A stretch of 27,962 nucleotides of DNA from DAOMOD01 sp964526035 (lineage in GTDB: Bacteria > Pseudomonadota > Gammaproteobacteria > Xanthomonadales > BPKI01). The DNA lies in assembly GCA_964526035.1 (NCBI GenBank), contig CAZGKE010000031.1, positions 1 to 27,962 on the forward strand. The letters are read 5' to 3'. Under the pieces are notes generated by a model. The model ran no database searches. It was not told where the DNA came from and saw only the letters and a program-made list of their open reading frames with translations. Shown piece by piece: positions 14,906 to 23,326 of this stretch (position 1 is the stretch's first letter; each line of letters starts with the position of its first letter). The translations under genes and the position numbers were made by a program.

Positions 14906-16834
14906 TCAGTGCCGGCGCTTGAGGATCACCAGACCCAGCAGGACAACCATCAGTGCCAGCAGCATCCGGCCGAAGGCATCTGAAGCCGGCACCGGAACCG
15001 CTTCCGGCAGCGGCAGACCGGCCACTCCAAGCGCAGCGGTACCAGTGTTGTTGGCGGCGTTGGAGTCCCCGCTGCTTGCACTGATCGTGGCCGTGTTCAC
15101 CACGTCCCCGATGTCCGCCACGGTCACTGTCAGCGTGCAGTCGAGCGAGGCGCCCACGGCCAGCGTACCGATGGTCCAGGTCAGCGTCGGTGCAGCAAAA
15201 GCGGCCCCGCAGCTGTTGGACACGTAGTCCAGATTGGCCGGCAGGGTGTCGCTGACCACCACGTCGGTGGCGGTGGACGGTCCGGCATTGCTGGCGGTAA
15301 GGGTGTAGACGATGGTCTCGCCCACCAGCAGCGGATCGGGCACCGTGGTCGCGGCCTTGGCGATGCCGACGTCGGCGTCGACCACGATGCCGGTGGTTGC
15401 ATCGGCAGAGTTGTTGCTCGCATCCGGGTCGACGGTATCGGAGGTGGTGGTCGCGGTCGCGTTCAGGGTGCCGGTCGCCGAGGCATCCACCGCCGCCACG
15501 ATGACCGCGACCCGGCTGGCGCCGCTGGCGGTCGGTCCGGCCCACGTGCAGGTGACCGGGCTGGCCGCGTTGCAGGCCGATCCAGTGCCACCGATCACGG
15601 AGACGAACGAGGTACCGGCGGGCAGCGGGAGTTCGATCGACATGTTGTCGGCGTCGTCAGGCCCGTTGTTGGTCGTGGTGACCGTATAGGTCAGGTTGGT
15701 GCCGGCGGTGACCGGATCCGGCGCATCGGCCAGGGTCACGGCAAGGTCGGCCTCGACCACGCCGGCGCCTTCGCGGTCGACCAGCAGCGTCCAGTTGAGC
15801 AGCGTACCGAGATCGCCGGTGGCGCGATCGCAGATGTGCAAAGTGAAGGTGCGGCCGCCGGCTTCTTCGCCGTTGAATACATCCAGCAACTCGTTGGGCT
15901 GGCAGATCGGGCCCGGCGCCGTCACACAGTTGGCCGCGCCGCCGCAGTTGGCGGCAGCGCTGCAAGCCTCAGCCGCCTGGGTATCGAAAGTGGCGAAGTA
16001 GTTGTCGGCGGAGCCTCCGTGGTTGTTGGCGAGCAGCACCGTGCTGGTGCCATCGGACAGCGCCATCTGCAGATCGCCGCGCCAGGTTTGGGTGATCTGC
16101 ACCTGCACGTTGACGTCGAGGATGCTGCCGGTGTCGCCGGGCGGAATCGTGATCGCGTTCGAGATGCCGCCCGCCCCGAGGCCGGCGCCAGCGTCATTGA
16201 CACAGCCGTTGTCCGGCAGGATCGGGACATCATTCACGGTGCTCGGGTAGACGCCGCTGACCCCCGTCACCGGCGGTTCGCGCTCGACCTCGATGGCCCA
16301 GTTGATCAACTCGCCAACATCACCGGCCGCCCGGTCGCATATCTGCAGAGTGAAAGTGCGGCCCGCCGCCTCGGCACCATTGAAGGCGTCAAGCACCTGG
16401 TTCGGCTGGCAGGTGGGGCCCGGTGGTGTATTGCAGTTGGCTGCGCCGCCGCAGTTGGTGGCGTCGCTGCACGGCAGAGCCGCCTGAGTGTCGAAGGTGG
16501 CGTGGTAGTTGTCGGCGGAGCCGCCGTGATTGTTGGCCAGCAGCACCGTGGTGGTGCCGTCGGTCAGCGACATCTGGATGTCGCCACGCCAGGTGTGGGT
16601 CATGGCCACCTGCACGTTCACGTCGACAATGCTGCCCAGATCACCGGCGGGAATGGTGATGGAGTTGATGATGCCGCCTTCTCCCAGCCCATTGGCGTCG
16701 TCAAGGCATCCGTTGTCCGGAAGGATCGGCACATTGTTGACAGTGCTGATGTAGGTGTCGACCACCGTGCCCGAACGGGCATCGGCAAGGGCCAGCGAAA
16801 ACATCGCGGCCAGCAGGATACGGAACAGGTTCAT
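14906..16834 (-). CDS. Exported protein with duplicated P domains, DUF11 domains and a C-terminal membrane anchor
   Basis: A 642-residue surface protein. A signal peptide (MNLFRILLAAMFSLALADA) is followed by two copies of a proprotein-convertase P domain, at about 25-190 and 196-360. Both share ST-VN-VPILPDNGC, VQ-TWRGD-QM, LLANNHGGSADNY-ATFDTQA and GRTFTL-ICDRA-GD. Each also carries a Cys-rich insert (CGGAANC...CQPN). Two DUF11 domains (about 368-490 and 495-605) follow, with the typical TNNGPDDADN and SNAGPSTATDVVVSDTLPA segments. The C-terminus is a Pro-containing motif (LPEAVPVPASDAFGR), a hydrophobic helix and LKRRH, resembling an IPTL/CTERM-type sorting tail. GGGGAG is 6 nt before the ATG. 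Promoter (16909-16938) and terminator (14860-14891) both flank it, so it is probably a single-gene unit. Its role is unknown. Confidence 0.88.
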   Translation of the reverse strand: MNLFRILLAAMFSLALADARSGTVVDTYISTVNNVPILPDNGCLDDANGLGEGGIINSITIPAGDLGSIVDVNVQVAMTHTWRGDIQMSLTDGTTTVLLANNHGGSADNYHATFDTQAALPCSDATNCGGAANCNTPPGPTCQPNQVLDAFNGAEAAGRTFTLQICDRAAGDVGELINWAIEVEREPPVTGVSGVYPSTVNDVPILPDNGCVNDAGAGLGAGGISNAITIPPGDTGSILDVNVQVQITQTWRGDLQMALSDGTSTVLLANNHGGSADNYFATFDTQAAEACSAAANCGGAANCVTAPGPICQPNELLDVFNGEEAGGRTFTLHICDRATGDLGTLLNWTLLVDREGAGVVEADLAVTLADAPDPVTAGTNLTYTVTTTNNGPDDADNMSIELPLPAGTSFVSVIGGTGSACNAASPVTCTWAGPTASGASRVAVIVAAVDASATGTLNATATTTSDTVDPDASNNSADATTGIVVDADVGIAKAATTVPDPLLVGETIVYTLTASNAGPSTATDVVVSDTLPANLDYVSNSCGAAFAAPTLTWTIGTLAVGASLDCTLTVTVADIGDVVNTATISASSGDSNAANNTGTAALGVAGLPLPEAVPVPASDAFGRMLLALMVVLLGLVILKRRH

Positions 16835-16908
16835 GCATCACTCCCCGGAACTGTCTGAAGTTACCCCAGTGCGTCGCCTCGGCTTCCCCGCCGACGCACA
16901 ATGTCCGG

Positions 16909-16938
16909 ACTATACCTGTGGACTTAACATTTTCACAA
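16909..16938 (-). promoter_or_regulatory. Predicted promoter of the P-domain/DUF11 gene
   Basis: On the minus strand TTGTGA (16933-16938) and TATAGT (16909-16914) are separated by 18 bp, a reasonable sigma70 promoter about 75 nt upstream of the ATG at 16834. The region around it (16921-16950) is the AT-richest part of this gap, in contrast with the GC-rich genes on both sides. Confidence 0.55.
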
Positions 16939-17015
16939 CATTTCTGCGTCACAACGGCGCTGAGAACCTCGGCGAGGACCCCGCGCAGAGTCCACCGTCC
17001 CTGGCCGGAGCTCAC

Positions 17016-18569
17016 TCAGTGCAGCCGCTGCGGCCGGCCTGCACGGTAGTTGTCCAGGGCCCATTCAAGGTCCGCCAGCAGATCGTCGCGCCCCTGCTGG
17101 CGCACGCTTGCCACCAGTTCGGCCTGCAGCTGGCGGGCCTCCTCGAAGCGGCCCGTTTCGGCCAGCGCCATGGCCAACGCCTCGCCATGCGGCAGGCTGC
17201 GCTCGCGATGGAAGAGCTGTTCGGCAAGGCGCAGCGCCGCGGCGCCGTCACGTACCTCCGCCTCGCCGGCACCGGCCAGCAGACGCGCCATATGCAGGGC
17301 GATACGGGCGTCGCCGGGGTGCGCTTCAAGCGCGGATGTCAGCACGTTGCGCGCTTCCAGCCAGTCGCGCATCTCGATCAGCAGCTGTGCCTGCGCCAGA
17401 CGGGCGTCAGCCCGCGCCGGGTCGCGCCTGACCACCTCGGAGAAGTGCGACAGCGCCGCCGACCGCTGTCCCTGGCGGCGCAGGGCGTTGGCCAGGTTGA
17501 AGCGTGCGTCGAGATCGCCGGGATGGAGCTGCAGGGCCCGTTCATAGTGTTCCGTGGCGTCGGCGTCGCGACCCTGCGCGGCCAGCAGGACGCCCAGCCC
17601 GAAGTGGGCGGCACCGAGATCGGGATCGGCCTGCAGCACGCGGCGATACTCGGCTTCAGCCTCCGCAGTACGGTCGCTGCGCGCCAGCGAGATGGCCAGG
17701 TTGAGGCGGGTCAGGTTGTCCTCCCTGGCCGCGAGTGCCTGTCGGTAGACCTCGACCGCGTGATGGAAGTCGCCGTTCGCGGCCAATGCCGCGGCGCGCG
17801 TGCTCAGCACTTCGGCACTGTCGGCCAGCGCCGCCACTTCGGCGAGCAACGGATCATCGACGTGCGGCGACCCCTGTCCACGCTGTGCGATCTCGGCGCG
17901 CGCCGCGGATTCGCGTCCGGCAGCGCGCAGCGCCAGGCCCAGCGGATAGCGCAGCCGCGAGGCTTCGGGCTCAAGCTGCAGTGCGCGCTGCAGCAGTTCG
18001 ACAGCGCCGCCATGATCCCCCTGCGCCTGCGCCAGGCGCCCGCGCATGCCGAGCATGGCGGCGCTGTCGGAATCGCGGGCCCGTCCCAGCGCCCTGCCCG
18101 CCTCCGCCAGCTCGCCGCGTTCAATCAGCCGCTCGGCGAGCTGCAGGCGGGCGGGCACATGATCCGGCTGCAGGCGCAGCGCCGCATTCAGGCTGGCCAT
18201 GCCGGCGTCGATCTCATCTCGGTTCAGCTGCGCCACGGCCAGCAGGTAGTGCCAGCGGTAGTCGTCGGGCTGTCGGTCGCGCGCCCAGGCCAGCGCCTCA
18301 GCCGCCCAGGCGTACTGCTCGTAGGCCAGCGCCAGCTTGCCGAAGTGCACGGCGCCGGCCACCTGTTCGTTGATGTCGGCGGACGCCTCGTGCGCCTGCC
18401 GCCAGCTTGCGTGGGCATCGGTCAGCGCGTTGGCCACGCTGGTGTCGAGCCTTGCCAGCACGTCGGACTCCAGGTCCGGCGGTGCCGACCATGCTGTCGC
18501 CTGCTCGGCGGGCGGCGGCGCGCACGCCACGAGCGCGGCACCCAACAGCAGCAGCGCGAATCGCTTCAT
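17016..18569 (-). CDS. TPR-repeat lipoprotein
   Basis: A 517-residue lipoprotein with signal peptide MKRFALLLLGAALVA and lipobox cysteine C16 (LVAC). Most of the rest is tetratricopeptide repeats. Clear units include YRWHYLLAVAQLNRDEIDAG...AALRLQPDH, VELLQRALQLEPEA, AEYRRVLQADPDLGAAHFGLGVLL, EHYERALQLHPGDLDARFNLANAL and SHFSEVVRRDPARADARLAQAQLL. TPR arrays mediate protein-protein contacts, so a scaffolding role at the membrane is likely, partner unknown. Its ATG (18567-18569) overlaps the TGA of the upstream FG-GAP/ASPIC gene (18566-18568), so the two are translationally coupled; such pairs of CRTAC1-type and TPR proteins recur in proteobacteria, which supports a shared but undefined function. 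Confidence 0.88.
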   Translation of the reverse strand: MKRFALLLLGAALVACAPPPAEQATAWSAPPDLESDVLARLDTSVANALTDAHASWRQAHEASADINEQVAGAVHFGKLALAYEQYAWAAEALAWARDRQPDDYRWHYLLAVAQLNRDEIDAGMASLNAALRLQPDHVPARLQLAERLIERGELAEAGRALGRARDSDSAAMLGMRGRLAQAQGDHGGAVELLQRALQLEPEASRLRYPLGLALRAAGRESAARAEIAQRGQGSPHVDDPLLAEVAALADSAEVLSTRAAALAANGDFHHAVEVYRQALAAREDNLTRLNLAISLARSDRTAEAEAEYRRVLQADPDLGAAHFGLGVLLAAQGRDADATEHYERALQLHPGDLDARFNLANALRRQGQRSAALSHFSEVVRRDPARADARLAQAQLLIEMRDWLEARNVLTSALEAHPGDARIALHMARLLAGAGEAEVRDGAAALRLAEQLFHRERSLPHGEALAMALAETGRFEEARQLQAELVASVRQQGRDDLLADLEWALDNYRAGRPQRLH

Positions 18570-20317
18570 GGCTGCGCCGCCGTGCCGCGCGTCAGCTCCA
18601 CATAGTCGCCCACGCGCAGCCGATCGGCGTCGAAGGCTTCGCGGACGCCGTCGGCCCAGATCACCGTCAGCTCCAGCGGAGCGCCGTCATCGCCGAGTCC
18701 GAACAGCAGTCGCGGGTCGTTGGCCGACACATAGCTGCCGTCCACACGGACGCGCCGCCACAGCATCCTGCCGCTGGCCAGCTTGAGGCCGGCGCGCGCG
18801 CCATGCGCATCGCGACCGTGCTCGACCAGACGCACACCCAGCCAGCGGCGGTCCTGGCCCACCTGATTGATCAGCACGAACGGCGCACCGTTGGCGTTGT
18901 TGACCACCACGTCGAGGTCGCCGTCGTTGTCGAGGTCGCCAAAGGCCGCGCCGCGGCTCACCCGAGCCTCGGCAAACACAGGGCCACCGCGCGCCGCGTC
19001 ATCGACGAATCGACCATCTCCGCGATTGTGCAGCAGCAGCATGCGCTGCGCGTAGGGAAAGGGATTTTCGCCGACCGGTGCCGCGGGATCCATGCGCACT
19101 CGACCATTGACGATCAGCAGGTCGAGCCAGCCGTCGTTGTCGTAATCGATCCAGGCGGCACCGAATCCGGTAAAGCCACGCGTCAGCGCGGCCAGGCCAC
19201 TGACCGCACTGCGGTCCTCGAACATGCCTCGGCCGTCCGCAACGTACAGCGTCGCCTTCTCCTCGGCGATGTGCACCATGACCAGGTCGTCGTGACCATC
19301 GCCATCGTAATCGCCGGCATCGACGCCCATGCTGCCCTCGGGTTGGCCGTCGCTGTTGACCGCAACGCCGGCGATCAGCGCATTGTCGACGAAGCGCCCG
19401 TCACCCTGATTGATCCACAGCCGGTTGGGCCAGGCATCGTTGGCCACGTAGAAATCCAGCCTGCCGTCGCCGTCGAAATCGGCCGCCACCACGCCAAGCG
19501 CCGGCGCGTGGCTGCCCGAGGCAATGCCGGAGCGTTCGGTGACATCCTCGAAACGACCGTCGCCGACATTGCGCAGCAGCCGGTCCGGCGCCGGACGGTG
19601 GGTCAACGGTCCGCAGTAGTCGGGTACACCCGCAGGTGAGCGGCATTCGCGACGCGTGGCTGGCGCGTCATCGAGGTAGTTGCCGACATAGAGATCCAGC
19701 AGCCCGTCACCGTCGAAATCGAAGAAGCCCGCGGTGCCGGTCCAGGCTGCTTCGGCAACGGCAGGATCGTCGCTGATGCGGGTGAATCCGCCAGCTCCAT
19801 CGTTGCGCCACAGCTCGTTGGTGCCGTAGCAGGTGATGTAGAGATCGACATCGCCATCGTTGTCGAAGTCGGCGGCCGCCACGCCGGTGCCGTAGCAGCG
19901 CGTATGCAGACCGAGTTCGTCGGTGACGTCCTCGAAGGCGAGTTCACCGGTCTCGACCAGCAGATTGCGATAGAGCCTGCTGCCGCCGGGAGCGTCGGGA
20001 TTGCTCTGGATCAACAGCAGATCGAGATCGCCATCGCCGTCGATGTCGATCATCGCCACCCCGGCCCCGAGGATTTCCGGCATCCGCAGCTCGCCGGAAA
20101 AGCCCGGATCGTGGACGAAATCGATACCGAGTTCGGTGGCACGATCGACGAACATCGGGCCGCTCGGCGGCACTTCCGGCGCGACGTCGACGGCGGGCGC
20201 GGACTCCTGCGCACCGCACGCGATCAGCGCAATGGCAACGCCCAGCAGCGCGGTCATTCGCGGCGAAGGGATGAAGGCGGACGGCTTAGGACGCAACGTC
20301 GACACGGTGACTTTCAT
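18566..20317 (-). CDS. FG-GAP/VCBS-repeat lipoprotein with ASPIC/UnbV domain (CRTAC1-like)
   Basis: A 583-residue predicted beta-propeller protein. Seven Ca-binding D-x-[DN]-x-D-G-x-x-D loops are visible (DIDGDGDLD, DFDNDGDVD, DFDGDGLLD, DFDGDGRLD, DYDGDGHDD, DYDNDGWLD, DLDNDGDLD), spaced as FG-GAP blades. They are followed by an ASPIC/UnbV domain (about 495-578: RWLGVRLVEHGRDAHGARAGLKL...LLFGLGDDGAPLELTVIWADG). The N-terminus contains a lipobox LIAC with C34. If translation begins at the ATG at 20317, the n-region is unusually long (20 residues); the in-frame ATG at 20257 would give a tidier lipoprotein signal. Neither start has a convincing ribosome binding site. The frame is open upstream to 21190, but that part overlaps the divergent nuclease gene and is not coding. 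First gene of a two-gene unit with the TPR gene. Confidence 0.88.
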   Translation of the reverse strand: MKVTVSTLRPKPSAFIPSPRMTALLGVAIALIACGAQESAPAVDVAPEVPPSGPMFVDRATELGIDFVHDPGFSGELRMPEILGAGVAMIDIDGDGDLDLLLIQSNPDAPGGSRLYRNLLVETGELAFEDVTDELGLHTRCYGTGVAAADFDNDGDVDLYITCYGTNELWRNDGAGGFTRISDDPAVAEAAWTGTAGFFDFDGDGLLDLYVGNYLDDAPATRRECRSPAGVPDYCGPLTHRPAPDRLLRNVGDGRFEDVTERSGIASGSHAPALGVVAADFDGDGRLDFYVANDAWPNRLWINQGDGRFVDNALIAGVAVNSDGQPEGSMGVDAGDYDGDGHDDLVMVHIAEEKATLYVADGRGMFEDRSAVSGLAALTRGFTGFGAAWIDYDNDGWLDLLIVNGRVRMDPAAPVGENPFPYAQRMLLLHNRGDGRFVDDAARGGPVFAEARVSRGAAFGDLDNDGDLDVVVNNANGAPFVLINQVGQDRRWLGVRLVEHGRDAHGARAGLKLASGRMLWRRVRVDGSYVSANDPRLLFGLGDDGAPLELTVIWADGVREAFDADRLRVGDYVELTRGTAAQP

Positions 20318-20521
20318 GTCGCGGATTGTAGGGGCAGAAGCGAAGCCAGCACGAGCACCCCCATCCCGACCACCCCCCGCACGCGGAGGAAGGAGCACGT
20401 CAACGACCACCGGATTCCCTTCTTCCGCAAGCGGCAAGAAGGCACACGTCACCGACAACGGCGTTGTGCTGTCGGAGCGCCGCGTCGCACCTGCTGCGAC
20501 TGGCAAAGGTAGGATGCGGGC
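20318..20521. other. Divergent intergenic region with tandem hairpins
   Basis: This 204-nt gap separates the FG-GAP gene (minus) from the AddB-like gene (plus). It holds two imperfect palindromes: CCCCCCGC-AC-GCGGAGGAAGG (about 20373-20393) and CCTTCTTCCGC-AA-GCGGCAAGAAGG (20418-20442). A third dyad, ACAACGGCGTTGT (20455-20467), sits inside wider arms CCGACA/TGTCGG (20452-20475). The first resembles a hairpin at about 27132-27150. I see no strong sigma70 promoter for either gene here. Confidence 0.55.
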
Positions 20522-23326
20522 ATGCTCGACGCACTCGACTCCCTCGCGCCTGATGCCCTGTTCGATCGCCTCGCGGACGGCGATGCGCCGCTGGTGCTCT
20601 GCGCCACGCGGCGGCTGGCGCAGGCGCTGGACATCGAATATGCGCGGATTCGCAGCGCGCACGGCGATCGGGTCTGGCCCACGCCGCCGCTGTTCACCCT
20701 GGCGCTGTGGCTCGGCCAGCAGTGGGACGAGGCGCAGCGCGTGGGCGCACTGGACAGCGCGTCGCTGCCGGCCGTGCTGTCGTCGGCGGAATCGCAGGCG
20801 CTGTGGCGCAGCGTGGTACAGGTCGACCGCGAGGCACTGCCGCTGCTGCGCCCCGAACAGGCTGCACGACTCGCTGCCGAAGCCTGGCAGCGCAGTTTCG
20901 ACTTCGAGCTGAAGCGCCCCTTCGACGCGCGCGACAACGCCGACGTCGCCGCCTTCAACCGGTGGGCGGATCGCTACGCGAAACGACTGGCGCGGCTCGA
21001 TGCGCTGGATGCCGCCGAACTTCCCGCGCGCATCGCAGGCCTGATCGCCGATGCACACATGCCGGTGCCGAACACCGTGGTGCTGGCCGGATTCGACGTG
21101 CTGGTGCCCGCACAGGTGCGACTGCTTGAAGCCCTGGCGGCGCGTGGCACCGCGATTCTGCGCCTGGCGGTCGGCGCCGCGGGGATCCACTCATCGGCGA
21201 TGGGAGGCGCGGCACAACATGACGCTGCGGTCGCCCACCAGTGGGCTCCTACAGAGGTTGACCGACCGTCGGCGGTACGCGTCGAAGCCCTCACCCGCGA
21301 GCAGGAGCTGCGCAGCGCCGCACGCTGGGCGCGCACGCTGGCGGAGAACGAACCCAAGGCGCGCATCGGCATTGTCGCCGCCGACCTCGGTGCGCTGCGC
21401 GCCGACCTGGTGCGCGTGTTCGACGAGGTGCTGTGCCCGCAGCGTCGCCCCGGTGCGCCACGCCCGTACAACGTCTCGCTCGGCCTGCCGCTCGCCGAGA
21501 CGGCTCCGGTCCGCGATGCGCTGGCCTGGCTGCGCTGGCTGGGCAGTCGCGATGGTGTCCCCCTGGCGCAGGCGCGCAGCTGCCTCTTGTCGCGCTTCTG
21601 GAGCACGCGCGATCGCTTTGTCTCCGCCGCCTTCGAAGATCTGCGCCTGCGCAGGGATGGACGCGATCGCATCAAACCGCGCGAAGTTGATATCGCACCG
21701 CTGGGCACCCTGCGCCTGCCGACTGATGCCGCCACGCCGGGCACCTGGAGCGCGCGCTTCAGCAGCACGCTCGCCGCACTCGGCTGGCCCGGTCCGGAAG
21801 CGCTCGACAGCGCCGCTTTCCAGGCTGTGGAAGCCTGGCAGCGTCTGCTCGCCGAGTTCGCGCGGCTCGGTCGCGTGGCGCCGCGTCTGGCGCCGAGTGA
21901 AGCGGTCGCGCTGCTCGACCAACTGGCCAGCGAGCAGACCTTCCAGCCGCGTTCGCCGCCGGTGGCGATCCAGGTGCTGGGTGCGCTGGAGGCCGGCGGA
22001 CTGGCCTTCGACCACCTGCGAATCCTCGGCATGGACGAGGAATCCTGGCCGCCGCGCGCCGAACCACACCCGCTGCTGCCGCTCAACGTGCAGCGTCAGC
22101 ACGGCCTGCCGCACGCCACCGCGGCGGGCGAGCTGGCATTTGCGCGAAGCGTGGGCGCACGCCTGCTGGCCGCCTCGCCCGATGTGGTGGTGAGCCACAC
22201 GCGGATGGACGGCGACAGCCAGCGTGGGATCAGCCCGCTGTTCCGGCATCTCGACCCCGCAGGTTCACCGCCTCGTCGCTCCAGCGAACGCCAGAGCCCA
22301 GCGCCTTCAGCGCCGCACGCCTCTGACGTCACCGACGAAACCGTCGACACCTTGCCGCCGCGCTGGCTCCTCCTTTTCGAGGCGCGCGATGAGGAGCTCA
22401 GTGAGGACAACATGGCACCGAGGCCAGCTCCGGGCAGCGTCGGCGGCGGCGTCGCGCGCCTCGCCGACCAGGCGCTGTGCCCGTTCCGCGGCTATGCGCG
22501 TCATCATCTGGGTGCCGCCGCGCTCGACGACCCGCAGCTGCCGCTCGATCACTTCGAACGCGGCTCGCTGGCGCACGATGCGCTGGCGCGCTTCTGGCAG
22601 CAGACCCGCGACCTGCCCGGTCTGCGCAGGCTCGACGATGCCGCGCGCGGCGAACGCGTCTCCGCGTGCGTCTCCGCAGCGCTGGATGAGCACGGCCGCC
22701 GCCATCCGTACCGCCTTGGCGCGCGCCTGCGCGCACTGGAGATCGAACGCCTCGCCGCCAACATCGAACTGCTGCTGGGGCTCGAACGCGAACGACCGCC
22801 TTTCGCCGTCGACCTGATCGAGGAAAAGGCCGAGATCGAACTCGCCGGCGTGCGCCTCAACGTCCGCGTCGATCGCGTCGACCGCATGCTCGATGGCAGT
22901 CGCGTGGTCATCGACTACAAGACCGGCGATGTCAGCGCACGCTTCGTCGACGACCGTCCGGATGCGCCGCAGCTGCCGATGTACGCACTGCTCGACGACG
23001 ACTGCCGCGGCGTCGCCTACGCCGGCTTGAAGACCGGCGCGGTCGGCTTCAAGGGCGTGGCCGCCGAGGGCGACTGGCTGCCCGGTGTGCCGGCCACCGC
23101 CGAAGCGCTCAAGCGAAGCGGCAGCGGCATCGACGACTGGGAAACCCTGCGCGCGCACTGGCGCAGCAGCCTCGAAACCGTGGCCGCCGAAGTGCGTGAC
23201 GGCTACGCCGTGGTCGATCCCAAGCCGCGGGCCTGCAGCCGTTGCGACCTGTTCGCCCTGTGCCGCATCCGCGAAGCGCAGCCGCTGCGGATATTCGAAG
23301 AAGAAGACAGCGGGGACGAGGCATGA
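20522..23326 (+). CDS. AddB-like PD-(D/E)XK nuclease with Fe-S cluster motif
   Basis: A 934-residue protein of the 'probable DNA repair protein' group related to AddB (TIGR03623 type as I recall it). With the next gene it should form an ATP-dependent helicase-nuclease that resects double-strand breaks, a RecBCD analogue. The N-terminal two thirds are an inactivated helicase-like region. The C-terminal nuclease has RVDRVDRML...VVIDYKTG with D798 and K800 as metal/catalytic residues. It is framed by C653 (LCPFRGYA) and C905-x2-C908-x5-C914, the AddB iron-sulphur staple. Residues about 221-245 are encoded by a REP-like palindrome doublet (21183-21254), and a low-homology linker lies at about 580-640. 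The ATG at 20522 begins right after AGGATGCGGGC. The TGA overlaps the next ATG (ATGA, 23323-23326). Confidence 0.9.
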   Translation: MLDALDSLAPDALFDRLADGDAPLVLCATRRLAQALDIEYARIRSAHGDRVWPTPPLFTLALWLGQQWDEAQRVGALDSASLPAVLSSAESQALWRSVVQVDREALPLLRPEQAARLAAEAWQRSFDFELKRPFDARDNADVAAFNRWADRYAKRLARLDALDAAELPARIAGLIADAHMPVPNTVVLAGFDVLVPAQVRLLEALAARGTAILRLAVGAAGIHSSAMGGAAQHDAAVAHQWAPTEVDRPSAVRVEALTREQELRSAARWARTLAENEPKARIGIVAADLGALRADLVRVFDEVLCPQRRPGAPRPYNVSLGLPLAETAPVRDALAWLRWLGSRDGVPLAQARSCLLSRFWSTRDRFVSAAFEDLRLRRDGRDRIKPREVDIAPLGTLRLPTDAATPGTWSARFSSTLAALGWPGPEALDSAAFQAVEAWQRLLAEFARLGRVAPRLAPSEAVALLDQLASEQTFQPRSPPVAIQVLGALEAGGLAFDHLRILGMDEESWPPRAEPHPLLPLNVQRQHGLPHATAAGELAFARSVGARLLAASPDVVVSHTRMDGDSQRGISPLFRHLDPAGSPPRRSSERQSPAPSAPHASDVTDETVDTLPPRWLLLFEARDEELSEDNMAPRPAPGSVGGGVARLADQALCPFRGYARHHLGAAALDDPQLPLDHFERGSLAHDALARFWQQTRDLPGLRRLDDAARGERVSACVSAALDEHGRRHPYRLGARLRALEIERLAANIELLLGLERERPPFAVDLIEEKAEIELAGVRLNVRVDRVDRMLDGSRVVIDYKTGDVSARFVDDRPDAPQLPMYALLDDDCRGVAYAGLKTGAVGFKGVAAEGDWLPGVPATAEALKRSGSGIDDWETLRAHWRSSLETVAAEVRDGYAVVDPKPRACSRCDLFALCRIREAQPLRIFEEEDSGDEA
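21183..21254. repeat. REP-like palindrome doublet inside the AddB-like gene
   Basis: GTCGCCCACCAGTGGGCTCC (21230-21249) differs at one base from the reverse complement of a copy in the downstream gene (25291-25310). About 30 nt upstream is a degenerate copy in the opposite direction, GGATCCACTCATCGGCGA (21183-21200). The doublet is translated in frame; the clear copy encodes VAHQWAPT. Confidence 0.8.

Noticed and set aside
16755..18605. A 616-codon plus-strand frame opposite the TPR gene
   Set aside because: Antisense to a gene with convincing TPR motifs; no family resemblance of its own.
20318..21190. Upstream extension of the FG-GAP protein frame
   Set aside because: It overlaps the divergent AddB-like gene and shows no homology; the lipoprotein-type signal lies after the ATG at 20317.
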